Assembly: GCF_003148685.1 (NCBI RefSeq)
Contig: NZ_QGGR01000039.1
Location: forward strand, 1 to 64,000
DNA length: 64,000 bases
Source of the DNA: Actinoplanes xinjiangensis
Lineage (GTDB): Bacteria > Actinomycetota > Actinomycetes > Mycobacteriales > Micromonosporaceae
Direction: 5' to 3'
A program made the position numbers and the translations under genes. Positions within the stretch are counted from its first letter, which is position 1. Each line of letters opens with the position of its first letter. Below, in pieces: positions 7,833 to 17,878 of this stretch. The notes under the pieces were generated by a model. The model did no database searches, had not been told where the DNA came from, and saw only the letters and a list, made by a program, of their open reading frames with translations.

Positions 7833-8954
7833 TCAGCGCAGGCCACCCAGCAGGTCCAGGGCGCCCAGGCCGCTCAGACCGCGGGGGAAGCTGGTGGCGG
7901 AGAACCGCTCGGCGTCCCGGGCGCTGCCCTGGTCGTAGCCGGTGACGTCGTCGACCAGCGGGATCTCGACGTCGCGGGCGCCGCCCTGGTCGTAACCGGC
8001 CTTGTCGTCCTGCACGTCGTTGTAGCCCTGGGCGCCACGGACGTCGCCCTTGTCGTCGTAACCCTGGGCGCCACGGACGTCACCCTGGACGTTGCGGTGC
8101 CGCTTCGGGCCCTTGTGGCCGTAGCCCTGGCCGCGGACGCCGGGGGCGTAGGCGTTGTTGTGGCCGTAGGCCGGACCCCGGACGCCGGCGACGTAGGCGT
8201 TGCCGCCGCCGCAGACCTGGACGCAGTCAGAGCCACCGAGGACGTAGGCCGGGGTAGCGGTGTAGACCGGAACGATCGGCTCCACGTACTGCACCGACTG
8301 GGTGTAGACCACGTCGGTGCCGCCGCAGGAGCCGTAGGCACCGGCGTAGCCGTACATGCCGAGCGAGCTGCCGCACGTGTCGACCGGGATGGCGACCGGC
8401 TCGACGTACTGGGCGGCGTCGTAGGCCGCGTAGTCGACCTGGTCGTAGCCGTAGTCGTAGCTGTCGACGACACCGTAGTCCGCGACAGCGTAGTCGGCGA
8501 CACCGGCGGCACAGGCGCTGTCGACCACGTAGGCGGAGCAGCTCGAGTAGTTGTCGGCCCGCACGAACTGCTGGCGGACCGGGACCTCGACCGCCTGCAC
8601 CGCGTGCACGGCCTGGCTGGCGTAGCCGAAGCTGCCGCCGCCGGAGCACGAGCCGTAGGAGCTGCCCGCGCCGAGCAGGGCGAACGAGCTGCCACAGCCG
8701 CTGACCGGCATCGAGACCGGCAGGGCGATCTGAGCGCCGTCGATGGTGCTGAAGTCGTTGAAGCTGACCTGGCTGACGCTACCGAAGAGCCCACTGATCC
8801 CGCCCAGGCCACCGAGGAGGCCGGACTCGGTGATGCTCTCCACCCGGTTGGTCTTGTCGACGGTGGCCTGTGCCATGGCGGCCGGCGCCAGCAACAGGGC
8901 ACCCGCGGCCAGGATTCCGACACTCAGAGCCTTACGAACCCAAGTCTTCTTCAT
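7833..8954 (-). CDS. Secreted chaplin-like repeat protein
   Basis: A 373-residue protein with a classic Sec signal peptide (MKKTWVRKALSVG..., cleavage expected after AMAQA near residue 29). Two segments, about 75-103 (IALPVSMPVSGCG...GSC) and 184-211 (PVAIPVDTCGSS...GSC), resemble the short chaplin domain of Streptomyces: hydrophobic V-P-V strands, two Cys about 15 residues apart, and Gly/Ser/Ala filling. Between and after them are Tyr/Asp-rich stretches and C-terminal repeats (GDVRGAQGY, AGYDQGGARD). Chaplins self-assemble as surface amyloid on aerial structures; here that role is inferred from composition. The ATG at 8954 is preferred over a GTG at 8975 because it starts the signal peptide. 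The gene interrupts an acyl-CoA gene set and ends in its own hairpin. Confidence 0.6.
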   Translation of the reverse strand: MKKTWVRKALSVGILAAGALLLAPAAMAQATVDKTNRVESITESGLLGGLGGISGLFGSVSQVSFNDFSTIDGAQIALPVSMPVSGCGSSFALLGAGSSYGSCSGGGSFGYASQAVHAVQAVEVPVRQQFVRADNYSSCSAYVVDSACAAGVADYAVADYGVVDSYDYGYDQVDYAAYDAAQYVEPVAIPVDTCGSSLGMYGYAGAYGSCGGTDVVYTQSVQYVEPIVPVYTATPAYVLGGSDCVQVCGGGNAYVAGVRGPAYGHNNAYAPGVRGQGYGHKGPKRHRNVQGDVRGAQGYDDKGDVRGAQGYNDVQDDKAGYDQGGARDVEIPLVDDVTGYDQGSARDAERFSATSFPRGLSGLGALDLLGGLR

Positions 8955-9033
8955 CAGAAAAGAGAAGCCTTTCACAAATGGTCAGCATTGATTTTGCTTA
9001 TTCAGTTGACTGCTCTGTTTTTGGGCACAGTGA

Positions 9034-9077
9034 TGCCCGAGACGGTGATGAACCGCGATCAGGTGAGGTCTCGGGCA
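9034..9077. promoter_or_regulatory. Long-loop inverted repeat upstream of the chaplin-like gene
   Basis: TGCCCGAGAC and GTCTCGGGCA are perfect 10-bp arms separated by 24 bases, 80-123 bp before the start codon. This could be a 5' leader hairpin or a paired operator. No known class is matched. Confidence 0.4.
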
Positions 9078-9140
9078 CTCGTACGATTCGCCGCCTGTAC
9101 GCAAACGGTTCAGGAATCGCATGTCCCGGAAAAGACGGAA

Positions 9141-9578
9141 CTACGCCACAGGTTCGGGGTTCATCCGCTCAGAGGTGATCACTGGTTCCGCGACGGGCCC
9201 CGACGGCGCGGGCAGCGCTCGGCCGTCCGCCGTTCCACCGCTGGTGCGCGGGGAGGCGGACGCCGTACACGGCAGCGCGCCGCCGGTCTCGTCAAGCGGT
9301 ACCACCGGTGTCGTGAGAATCAACAGGTGGTTCTTCGGTTCGGGCTCCGGCGGCTGGACAGCCGCTTCGAGGAGCCCGTCGACCGCGGGTTCACACCTGG
9401 CCAGCCCACAGACGACGAGTGCACGCCGGCGCCACCGGGATCCGGTGCGTCCGGCGCGGCGCTCCGGCCGCCGCTCCGCCCCCTGGCTGTGGGACGGCAT
9501 GAGCGGGGAGCCGCCGTGGGGATTCACCGCGGACCGGCGTGCCGTGCGCTCGAAGCGCTCAGCCTCCCAGTCCGTCAT
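9141..9578 (-). CDS. Hypothetical protein, weakly supported
   Basis: A possible 145-residue product beginning MTDWEAERFERTARR. The main support is a good ribosome site (GAGGGGAAG, 3-11 bases before the ATG) and a plausible AT-containing promoter region upstream. The residue composition (Arg, Pro, Ala) is only moderately protein-like and no domain is recognised. A hydrophobic stretch near 53-60 is too short for a membrane helix. An overlapping reading frame on the other strand looks less likely. It could also be non-coding. Confidence 0.35.
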   Translation of the reverse strand: MTDWEAERFERTARRSAVNPHGGSPLMPSHSQGAERRPERRAGRTGSRWRRRALVVCGLARCEPAVDGLLEAAVQPPEPEPKNHLLILTTPVVPLDETGGALPCTASASPRTSGGTADGRALPAPSGPVAEPVITSERMNPEPVA

Positions 9579-9613
9579 GATCTTCCCCTCGTCGTCAATA
9601 GATGACCGTTCCG

Positions 9614-9638
9614 GCGGTATTGGTCACTCGGTATTGGT
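9614..9638. repeat. Tandem CGGTATTGGT direct repeats
   Basis: CGGTATTGGT occurs twice (9615-9624 and 9629-9638), 14 bp apart, in the gap between the HMG-CoA lyase gene and the hypothetical gene at 9578. Spaced direct repeats of this size often bind response regulators, and the site lies about 35-60 bp before the 9578 start. Function is inferred from position. Confidence 0.35.
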
Positions 9639-9707
9639 AACGACGCGGAAGAGCCGGAAGTCACGCCGGGAAATCGGGAAAATGGCTATAGAAAATCGCG
9701 CGCAGAA

Positions 9708-10582
9708 TCACACCAGACGGGTTCGCGGGCCCGCCCGGAGAACACCGGACGGTAACGGGCGCCCTACCAGGCGTTCCGCCAGAACAGCCGCCTCCAGGAG
9801 GGCGTCCAGATCTATTCCGGTGTCGATGCCCATGTCGTGCAACATGTGGACGACCTCCTCGGTGGCCACGTTGCCGGAGGCACCCGGGGCGTACGGGCAG
9901 CCGCCCAGTCCGCCCACGCTCGCGTCGAACTCGGTCACGCCCAGGTCCAGGGCGGTCAGGATGTTCGCGAGTCCCGTACCCCTGGTGTTGTGGAAGTGCA
10001 GCAGATCGGGCCGCACGGCGGTGAGGAGATCGCGGACCCGTCGCGGGGTCGCCATGCCGGTGGTGTCGCCGAAGGCGATGCGATCCGCGCCGTCGGCGCG
10101 GACCCGGGCCACGATGCCGGCGACCCGGTCCGGATCGATGTCGCCCTCGAAGGGGCAGCCGAAGCTGGTCGCCACGATGACCTCCAGCGTCGCGCCGGCC
10201 TCGTGCACCAGCGGGATGAGCTGGGCGATGTCGTCGAGGGACTCGTCGGTGGAGCGGTTGAGATTGCGCCGGTTGTGGGTGTCGCTCGCCGACACCACCA
10301 CCTCGATCTCCCGGAATCCGGCGGCGAGTGCCCGCTGGGCACCGCGGCTGTTGGGGATCAGCGCCGAGTAACGCACGTCGGGGTTGCGCCAGGCAGCCGC
10401 CCACACCTCGTCGGCGTCGGCCATCTGCGGAATGGCCTTCGGGTGGACGAACGAGACCGCCTCGATCCGCCCCACACCGGTACGGCTGAGCGCGTCCAGC
10501 AGCCGGATCTTCGCCTCGGTGGCCACCGGATCCTCGTTCTGGAGGCCGTCCCGCGGACCGACCTCGCGGATCGACACCGTGG

Positions 10583-10586
<4 letters not shown>
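9708..10586 (-). CDS. mvaB: Hydroxymethylglutaryl-CoA lyase
   Basis: A 292-residue TIM-barrel lyase that splits HMG-CoA into acetyl-CoA and acetoacetate, the last step of leucine degradation. Family marks are EVGPRDGLQNE near residue 7 (catalytic Arg/Asp), EVIVATSFGCPFEGD near 135, IAFGDTTGMATP near 170, HFHNTRGTGLAN (metal-binding His) and the lid segment SVGGLGGCPYAPGASGN with the conserved Cys. It overlaps the biotin carboxylase gene by 4 bp (ATGA), so the two are translationally coupled. No separate promoter is visible. Confidence 0.93.
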
Positions 10587-11911
<1,325 letters not shown>

Positions 11912-12017
11912 GAGTGCTCTCCGTTGGGGTCAGGCTGCCTTGTGGGCGCTTACCCTTTTTATTCTGTTGTGCGGTTTTTGTGAAGTGGATCTGGTCGATC
12001 AGCTTTTGTGAAGGGCA

Positions 12018-12177
12018 TCTGATCGATCAGCGCCTGATCGGCGCTTCGCCGAGGTCAGTGGCCGATCAGCGCATGGATCGCCGCCTCGCGGAGGCCAGTG
12101 GCCGATCAACGCATGGATCGTCGCGTCGCCGGGGTCAATGGCCGATCAGCGCATGGATCGTCGCGTCACGGAGCAGC
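12018..12177. repeat. Four 40-bp tandem repeats derived from the tetR 3' end
   Basis: Units at 12018-12057 (degenerate), 12058-12097, 12098-12137 and 12138-12177 share the core GCCGATCARCGCATGGATCG. The last unit is inside the TetR coding sequence and encodes its final 13 residues. The copies beyond the stop codon are therefore duplications of the gene's own 3' end, increasingly diverged with distance. Confidence 0.8.
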
Positions 12178-12740
12178 GCCGCGCGGCGCACCCGGTCGAC
12201 CTCGCCGCCCAGGAAGGGCGTCGAGTTCATCAGGCCGAACGCGGCATGGGCGAGCACCCGGGCCTCCGGAGCGGGCAACTCCGGGCGCACCCGGGACAGC
12301 ACGCTCACCCACTCCTCGACATAGAGCCGCTGGAGCCGCCGGATCTGCCGGCGCGGATCCTCCGGCAGCCGATCCAGCTCATGCAGGTGCAGAGCGATCA
12401 CCGCGGGGTTGGCCAGCGCGAAGTCGACATGGAAGTCGATCAGATCGGCCAGTGCGGCCTTCGCATCGTCCGGATGCCGGGCGACACGCTCCTTGCCACC
12501 CGCCAGCAGGCCCTCGCTGACCGGGATCAGCGCGGCCACCAGCATCGCCTCCTTGCCGGCGAAGTGGTGATAGAGCGCCGGGCCGGTGACGCCGGCAGCC
12601 GAGCCGATGTCGTCCATCGACACACCGTGGTAGCCGCGGGACGCGAACAGCCCCACGGCGATCTCCAGAATCTCGTCGCGGCGCGACCGCCGCCTCGGCG
12701 CCGGCGGGGTGGTCCGATGCCGCTGATCTACCGTCGTCAC
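12135..12740 (-). CDS. TetR family transcriptional regulator
   Basis: A 201-residue repressor with a standard N-terminal HTH (RRDEILEIAVGLFASRGYHGVSMDDIGSAAGVTGPALYHHFAGKEAML, roughly residues 20-68) and a helical ligand domain. It lies 223 bp upstream of the biotin carboxylase/HMG-CoA lyase operon on the same strand. TetR proteins of this sort often sense acyl-CoA esters and repress degradation genes. A GTG start at 12740 is chosen, since the upstream TTG (12764) overlaps a TTGACG that looks like a -35 box. Its C-terminal codons are the source of the downstream 40-bp repeats. Confidence 0.85.
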   Translation of the reverse strand: MTTVDQRHRTTPPAPRRRSRRDEILEIAVGLFASRGYHGVSMDDIGSAAGVTGPALYHHFAGKEAMLVAALIPVSEGLLAGGKERVARHPDDAKAALADLIDFHVDFALANPAVIALHLHELDRLPEDPRRQIRRLQRLYVEEWVSVLSRVRPELPAPEARVLAHAAFGLMNSTPFLGGEVDRVRRAALLRDATIHALIGH

Positions 12741-12771
12741 CTCGCAACTGTAACCCGTCGTCAAGGGGTTG

Positions 12772-12787
12772 CTTAACGGTCGTTCAG
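12772..12787. promoter_or_regulatory. TetR-type operator candidate upstream of tetR
   Basis: CTTAACGGTCGTTCAG matches the site before the carboxyltransferase operon (CTTAACGAGCGTTAGG) at 12 of 16 positions. It overlaps the stop codon of the TPR gene and lies 32-47 bp before the tetR start, consistent with autoregulation. Confidence 0.5.
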
Positions 12788-15739
12788 CCGATGGAGGACC
12801 TCGTCGTAAAGCTCACTCGCCAGGTCTCTGGTCGGAGCGTCCGGTCGCATCCGCTTCAGCAGAGCACCGAGGATCCGCTCCGCCTCCTTCGGCGAACCCG
12901 ACCGCAGCAGCGCCTCGGCGAGCATGCCGTCCAACCGGTCGGCATCGTCGACGGCGCCGATCTCACGAAGGCGTTCCGGCGCACCGTACAGGTGTGGCAG
13001 GGCCTCCGCATAGCGGCCACGGCGCATCAGCAGGTTGCCGATCTCGAAAGCGAAGACCGACCGGCCCCAGATCACCCCCGGCTCCGCGGCCGATTCGGCC
13101 GGCAGCTCGGCATAACGCCGGGTGGCCAGCTCGATGACCTCCTCCGCCTCCGGCACCTCGTCGGCGTAGTTCAGCGCCATCAGCCTTTTACGCAGCACAC
13201 GCAGCTCACCGACCAGGTCACCGGCATCACGCAGAGCCTCGGCCGCCGCCCGGAAGGTCAGTGCCGCCTCGCTGTCCCGGTCCACGTCGTAGAGCAGCTG
13301 ACCGGCCTGCTCACCGACCTGGCCACGGCCGGCCGGATTGCCGTCCAACTGCTCGATCAGGTCGTGGTAGATCTTCAGCGCCCGATCGGTGTCCTGTAGA
13401 TCCCGGTAGACGGCGGCCAGCAGGAAGCGGGTGTCGGCGGCCGGCTCGTCGAAGCCGAGCCGTTCGAAACCGAGCAGGGCCTCCTCCGCCACCTCGGCGG
13501 CCTCAACCGGACGGTTCGCCTGGTGATAGGCCTGCGCCAGCTCCTGCCTGACGAACAATCCGGGCGCGATCCACGCGATCTCGTCTTCGCCGTTTTCCCC
13601 AGCCTTCTCGGCCTTTTCGACCTTTGCGGATGTGGCTTGGCCGGATGCGGCTTGGCTGGATGCGGCTTCGCCCGGGGCGGCTTGGTCGCGTGCGGCTTGG
13701 TCGCGTGCGGCTTGGTCGCGTGCGGCTTGGCCCGGTGCGGCTTGGTCGCGTGCGGCTTGGCCCTGCTCGGCGCAGAGGGCGACTGCTTCGACGAGGTCGT
13801 CGATCGCCTCGGCTGCGCGGTCCAGTCGCATCAACGCTCGGCCCCGGGTGACCCGGACCGGCAGTTGTGCACCCTCCAGACCGAATGCCAGCGGCACACC
13901 GAGCGCGGTGACCGCCTCCTCCGGATCGTCGGTGAGCTGGCCGAGAACCATGCCGGCCTCGGCGGTCTCCCGGATCGGGCCGTGCTCGCGGTAGAACACC
14001 CACGCCGACCGGGCCGCCTCGATCGCCTCCTCGCTCCGGCCCGCCATCGCCCGGTTCTGCGCCCGGACCATCGCGTGATGCGCCATACGCCGCTGGTCAC
14101 CGGTCTCCGCAGCCACCCGGTCCGCGCGGTCACCCACCTCGTTCGCGTCATCCAGACGGTCGAGCAGCCGGTAAGCCTGCGACAGGCGGATCAGTGCACT
14201 CGCCCGGCTCCCCGGGTCACCGAGCTCCTCCTGCACAGCCACATCCGCGTCGAGCACGGGCAGCAACTCGGCACTCGGCTCACCGTCCCGCGCCCGGTAC
14301 AGCGCTAGCCGGGCACGCACCGCACTCGCCCGTGCGGTGTCGCCGGCCTCGGTGAACAGGTCTGCCGCCCGCTCCCACGCCGCCGCCGTCCCCTCGACCG
14401 CGTCATCGGGCAGGACGAACCCACGCAGCGTCCACAGACGGCCGGCCAGCGACGGATCGCCCGGGTCGTCATGCCGGGCGTCGTAGGCCGCCAGAACCGC
14501 CCGGAGTGCATCACCCTGGTCTTCCCGGTAGTGCTGCTCCGCCAGATCGATCAGCTCCGCAGGCGTCGCCGCCTCGTCGATCGTGACCACCGGCTCCTCC
14601 CGACGGACCGGCTCCGGCGTCCCGACCGGCACCCGCCGGGCCGTCGGAGACAGCGGAACCTCCACCCCGTACGGCTCGGCGGACATCCGCTCCCGGATCA
14701 CCTCGCTCTGGTGGCCGGTGCCGTTACGGGCGTCGAACCGGGCCGCGAGGTCGGTCGCGAACGTCTCCAGCTCGACGGCCAGCTCGGCGGCCGGTGTGTC
14801 CGGCCGGCCCGCCCGCCGAACCGGGGAGTCGCCGTGCCCGATCGCGGTGATCCGGCGCAACAACTGCACCGCGCAGGCCGCGAAGTTCATCGCCGCGGCA
14901 GGTGAGGGCGCCCGGTCCAGCCAGTCGATGTGCCGCTGCAGGATCTCCAGGCCACGGTGCTCGTTGCCGGTCCGCGCGCAGAAGTCGATGTGGTCACCGA
15001 TGCCCCACAGATCAGCCAGATTGTTCCGTTCGACCAGGTACGAACGCCGGTGCGCGTCCGCCGCCTCCTGGAGCCGGCCCGTCTTGAGATAGACCACCAT
15101 CAGCTCGCTCAGGATGCTCTGCGGCTGCTCGCTGCACGACAGGTCACCGGCGAGCACCGGTGTCGCCAGCTCGACGGCCTCCTCGAAGCGCCCCTCTGCG
15201 GCAAGGTGGTTGACCAGGCTCGTCGGATCACAACCCGCACAGTCGGACAGCGGGTTGCGCGGAGCGGCCTGCCACTTGCGGAACCAGTCGGCCGCCTCGT
15301 CGGTCAGCCCCACGTGCTGGGCCACCAGGTAGCGGTGCTTGTAGACGGGCTGCAGGCCGTGACCGCTCTCCCGGTAACGCCGTTCCATGTCGTCGAGCAC
15401 CGCATACGCCCGTTCCAGCGGCAGTTCCGGGAACCTGGTCATCGAGTGGACCATGTTCTTGAACAGCCACAGCAGGTTGTGCATCCACCGCTCGTGGTAC
15501 GGGCTCGGATTGCGGTCGAAGTCGGCTACGCACCAGGAGAACGTCGGGAACGCCCGCACCGGCTCGCCGCCGTAGATGTAGGCGGTCGTCGCATACAGGC
15601 GGGCGGAGAACTTGAGCGCCGCGTCATCGGTCGTGTCCACGTGCCGGAGCACCTGGTCGATCAGGGCGATCTGGGCGGCGCCGTAGGGCAGCTGCTGTGC
15701 CTCGCCGAGCAGGCCCCAGAGTTCCGGAGCAGTCTTCAT
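12773..15739 (-). CDS. Large TPR protein coupled to an Hsp90 homologue
   Basis: A 988-residue soluble protein made almost entirely of helical repeats. An N-terminal TPR block (about 1-300) includes AAEGRFEEAVELATPVL and YLKTGRLQEAADAHRRSYL; a second block (about 370-620) and a third (about 690-985) follow. Between the last two is a low-complexity linker of QAARD/QAAPG pentapeptides encoded by a 15-bp minisatellite. No enzymatic motif is seen. The start codon overlaps the stop of the upstream Hsp90-like gene (ATGA), so the two are made together. TPR proteins are classic Hsp90 partners in eukaryotes; here the same pairing is suggested by operon structure alone. Confidence 0.8.
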   Translation of the reverse strand: MKTAPELWGLLGEAQQLPYGAAQIALIDQVLRHVDTTDDAALKFSARLYATTAYIYGGEPVRAFPTFSWCVADFDRNPSPYHERWMHNLLWLFKNMVHSMTRFPELPLERAYAVLDDMERRYRESGHGLQPVYKHRYLVAQHVGLTDEAADWFRKWQAAPRNPLSDCAGCDPTSLVNHLAAEGRFEEAVELATPVLAGDLSCSEQPQSILSELMVVYLKTGRLQEAADAHRRSYLVERNNLADLWGIGDHIDFCARTGNEHRGLEILQRHIDWLDRAPSPAAAMNFAACAVQLLRRITAIGHGDSPVRRAGRPDTPAAELAVELETFATDLAARFDARNGTGHQSEVIRERMSAEPYGVEVPLSPTARRVPVGTPEPVRREEPVVTIDEAATPAELIDLAEQHYREDQGDALRAVLAAYDARHDDPGDPSLAGRLWTLRGFVLPDDAVEGTAAAWERAADLFTEAGDTARASAVRARLALYRARDGEPSAELLPVLDADVAVQEELGDPGSRASALIRLSQAYRLLDRLDDANEVGDRADRVAAETGDQRRMAHHAMVRAQNRAMAGRSEEAIEAARSAWVFYREHGPIRETAEAGMVLGQLTDDPEEAVTALGVPLAFGLEGAQLPVRVTRGRALMRLDRAAEAIDDLVEAVALCAEQGQAARDQAAPGQAARDQAARDQAARDQAAPGEAASSQAASGQATSAKVEKAEKAGENGEDEIAWIAPGLFVRQELAQAYHQANRPVEAAEVAEEALLGFERLGFDEPAADTRFLLAAVYRDLQDTDRALKIYHDLIEQLDGNPAGRGQVGEQAGQLLYDVDRDSEAALTFRAAAEALRDAGDLVGELRVLRKRLMALNYADEVPEAEEVIELATRRYAELPAESAAEPGVIWGRSVFAFEIGNLLMRRGRYAEALPHLYGAPERLREIGAVDDADRLDGMLAEALLRSGSPKEAERILGALLKRMRPDAPTRDLASELYDEVLHRLNDR
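13632..13765. repeat. 15-bp in-frame minisatellite in the TPR gene
   Basis: About nine copies of a unit close to TGCGGCTTGGTCGCG encode alternating QAARD, QAAPG and related pentapeptides in the linker. The 15-bp unit keeps the reading frame, so copy number can vary without breaking the gene. Several central copies are identical, pointing to recent slippage or unequal exchange. Confidence 0.85.
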
Positions 15740-17637
15740 CGGGTCTCCTCCCCGTCCTGTTCCCCGGTGTTCCGGCCGGTCTGTTCCCCCGTGCCGCGCC
15801 CGGTGGTCTGGTCACCCGAGCCGCTCCCGGTCTGGTTCCCCGTGCCGCTCCCGGTCTGGTCGCCCGGGCCGCGGCCGGATGGCTCTGTGCCGGTCTGGCC
15901 GGGGACCGCCCGGTCGAGCAGGCCCAGGAACGATGTGGTCAGCAGGGCCGCGTCGGCCGGGCGGATCGGGTGGTGGCCGAGCAGCAGCGCCTGGCCGTAC
16001 AGCGACTCGACCGCCAGGCCGGACAGTTCGGCGTCGCCGAGCGCGGCCACCCGGCGGACCAGCGGATTGCGGTGGTTCAGTACCAGCTGTGGCCGATCGG
16101 TGGGCACCGTCCGGGACAGTGCGTCCAGCACTCCTCCCCACAGGTCGTCGGCCTGATCACGGCTCGCCGTGAACTCGTCGCGGAACGCCGCCGCCCGGCT
16201 GACCAGGTAGAGCGCCGGTGTCGTCACCGGGTCGAAGGCGCGCACCACGACCTCGCAGCCGAGCCTGTCCAGCCGGCGCTGCGCGGCCGCCAGGAACGGG
16301 CGCATCTGCAACTCGGCCTGTGCGTCCACAGTGGTGAAGCGCGTTGTCAGGTCGGTCGGGTCAAGGCGTTCCGCGTGGACCTCCGGATCGAGGGCCGCCA
16401 GCCGCTGGATCAGCTCGGCGTCGTAGACGTAACCGCCGTTGATCAGGCCCAGGTCCTGTGCCGCCGCAACCCCCGCGAGCTGCCGGAACTCGTCGGCGGT
16501 GGCCGCATAGCGCAACATGCCGTACCGGGCGCGGAACTCGGCCAGCGTGACCTCGCCCATGTTCGTCTGCATCGGGTACCACTGCTCGACCAGGCGCAAC
16601 ATCTCGTCGTCGTGCAGCGCCAGAGCCTTCACACCGAGATGGTGGATGCTCAGGAACTCGCCGAGCCGACGCGGATCGGTCGCCGACAACCGCACCAGCC
16701 AGCCGCGCAGCTGGTCGGCGATAGCCTCCCGGGTCTCGGCCAGCATGCCGTCGTCGTAGAGCGCCTCCCGGCTCGCGGTGGGACGCAACTCGGTGCTGTC
16801 CACGACGCAACGGGCGAAGAACGCCCACTCGGGCAGCAGGCCCTCGACGCTCTCGGAGAGGAGCATCCGCTTCAGGTAGACACGGTGACCGCCGCGACTC
16901 GCGGGGTTGACCGGGGTCGGCAGCACGAACGCGGCGCCGGTCAGGCCGGCCGCGGGCACGTTCAGCTCGATCACGTCGAACGGGCGGAACCCGAGAGTCC
17001 GCTCGGCATAACTGAGGCGGGACTCGGTGGGCAGCTCCCACGGCACCGTGCCGGTGGTGACCTTCCGGCCGTCTACCGACACCGTGACGGGCAACAACGA
17101 CCCATACGTACGTGCCAGGTCGGTCACCGTCTCACCGGTCAGGTAATGCTCGGCTCCCCGGCGGGGCAGCAGGGTGACCGTGGTGCCCGGCTCCCGCTCG
17201 TCGCCGGGGCGGACCGCATAGCGCCCGTCGGAGAAGCCGGTCCAGAGCACCGGGGCGGCGCCCTCGCGGCGGGTGTGCACCCGGATCTCGTCGGCGACCA
17301 GGAAGCAGGAGAGGAGGCCGATGCCGAACTGCCCGAGGAACTCGTGCCGGGCGAACCCCAGCTCGTCCCGTTTCGAACTGCGCCCGATGGTGGCGAGCAG
17401 CTCGTGCACCTGCGCCTCGGTCAGGCCGATGCCGTTGTCGTCGATCCGCAAAGTGCCATCACCGGTGCCGTCGGACGAGACGACGGAGATCACGCCGGAG
17501 TGCTCGGGGCCGACCGCGGTGATCGCGTCGACGGCGTTCTGCAGCAGCTCACGGACGTAGACGCGGGGGCTCGCGTAGAGGTGGTGGCTGAGCAGATCGA
17601 CAATGCCCCGTAGGTCGACCTGGAACGTGTTGCTCAC
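15736..17637 (-). CDS. Hsp90 (HtpG) family ATPase, divergent
   Basis: A 633-residue GHKL/Hsp90 protein. The ATP site is intact: ELLQNAVDA (about 27-35), IDDNGIGLTEAQ (about 61-72), IGRSSKRD and GQFGIGLLSCFLVADEI (about 97-113). The middle domain keeps the HtpG signature LLPEWAFFARCVVDS...SREALYDD, with the Arg that contacts the gamma phosphate. The C-terminal third is diverged from HtpG and ends in a Gly/Thr/Gln-rich tail of TG-x-GTG repeats (about 575-633) without the MEEVD ending. Start set at the GTG (17637) giving MSNTFQVDLRGIVDLLSHHLY, a normal family N-terminus. It is the first gene of a two-gene operon with the TPR protein. Confidence 0.88.
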   Translation of the reverse strand: MSNTFQVDLRGIVDLLSHHLYASPRVYVRELLQNAVDAITAVGPEHSGVISVVSSDGTGDGTLRIDDNGIGLTEAQVHELLATIGRSSKRDELGFARHEFLGQFGIGLLSCFLVADEIRVHTRREGAAPVLWTGFSDGRYAVRPGDEREPGTTVTLLPRRGAEHYLTGETVTDLARTYGSLLPVTVSVDGRKVTTGTVPWELPTESRLSYAERTLGFRPFDVIELNVPAAGLTGAAFVLPTPVNPASRGGHRVYLKRMLLSESVEGLLPEWAFFARCVVDSTELRPTASREALYDDGMLAETREAIADQLRGWLVRLSATDPRRLGEFLSIHHLGVKALALHDDEMLRLVEQWYPMQTNMGEVTLAEFRARYGMLRYAATADEFRQLAGVAAAQDLGLINGGYVYDAELIQRLAALDPEVHAERLDPTDLTTRFTTVDAQAELQMRPFLAAAQRRLDRLGCEVVVRAFDPVTTPALYLVSRAAAFRDEFTASRDQADDLWGGVLDALSRTVPTDRPQLVLNHRNPLVRRVAALGDAELSGLAVESLYGQALLLGHHPIRPADAALLTTSFLGLLDRAVPGQTGTEPSGRGPGDQTGSGTGNQTGSGSGDQTTGRGTGEQTGRNTGEQDGEETR

Positions 17638-17878
17638 GCGCGGCACGGTACCGGTTACCACCGACAAAATCCGACCGATATCACTCGGTGAGCCTCGGCG
17701 GATGGATCTTGCCGGGTGCCGACCGCGACAACCCCCGTCGGCCCGGTCACCCAGGCGCGCCGCCGCAATCGGCACCGGCTGCCCCGTCCGCAGCTGCCCG
17801 GCCGACATCTTTCTCCGGACATCGCCACCCATACGGCGCCTGAGTCCCATCAGCCGTCGCCCCGTCAAGTGCCGGTCA

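Noticed and set aside
7683..9605. 640-codon open frame on the plus strand across the chaplin-like gene
   Set aside because: It is antisense to a gene with a clear signal peptide and Cys-paired repeats; its own product is Val/Gly/Asp low complexity caused by the high GC third-position pattern.
9121..10371. 416-codon plus-strand frame across HMG-CoA lyase
   Set aside because: Most of it is antisense to a well-supported enzyme gene and its product is Arg/Ser-rich without domain character.
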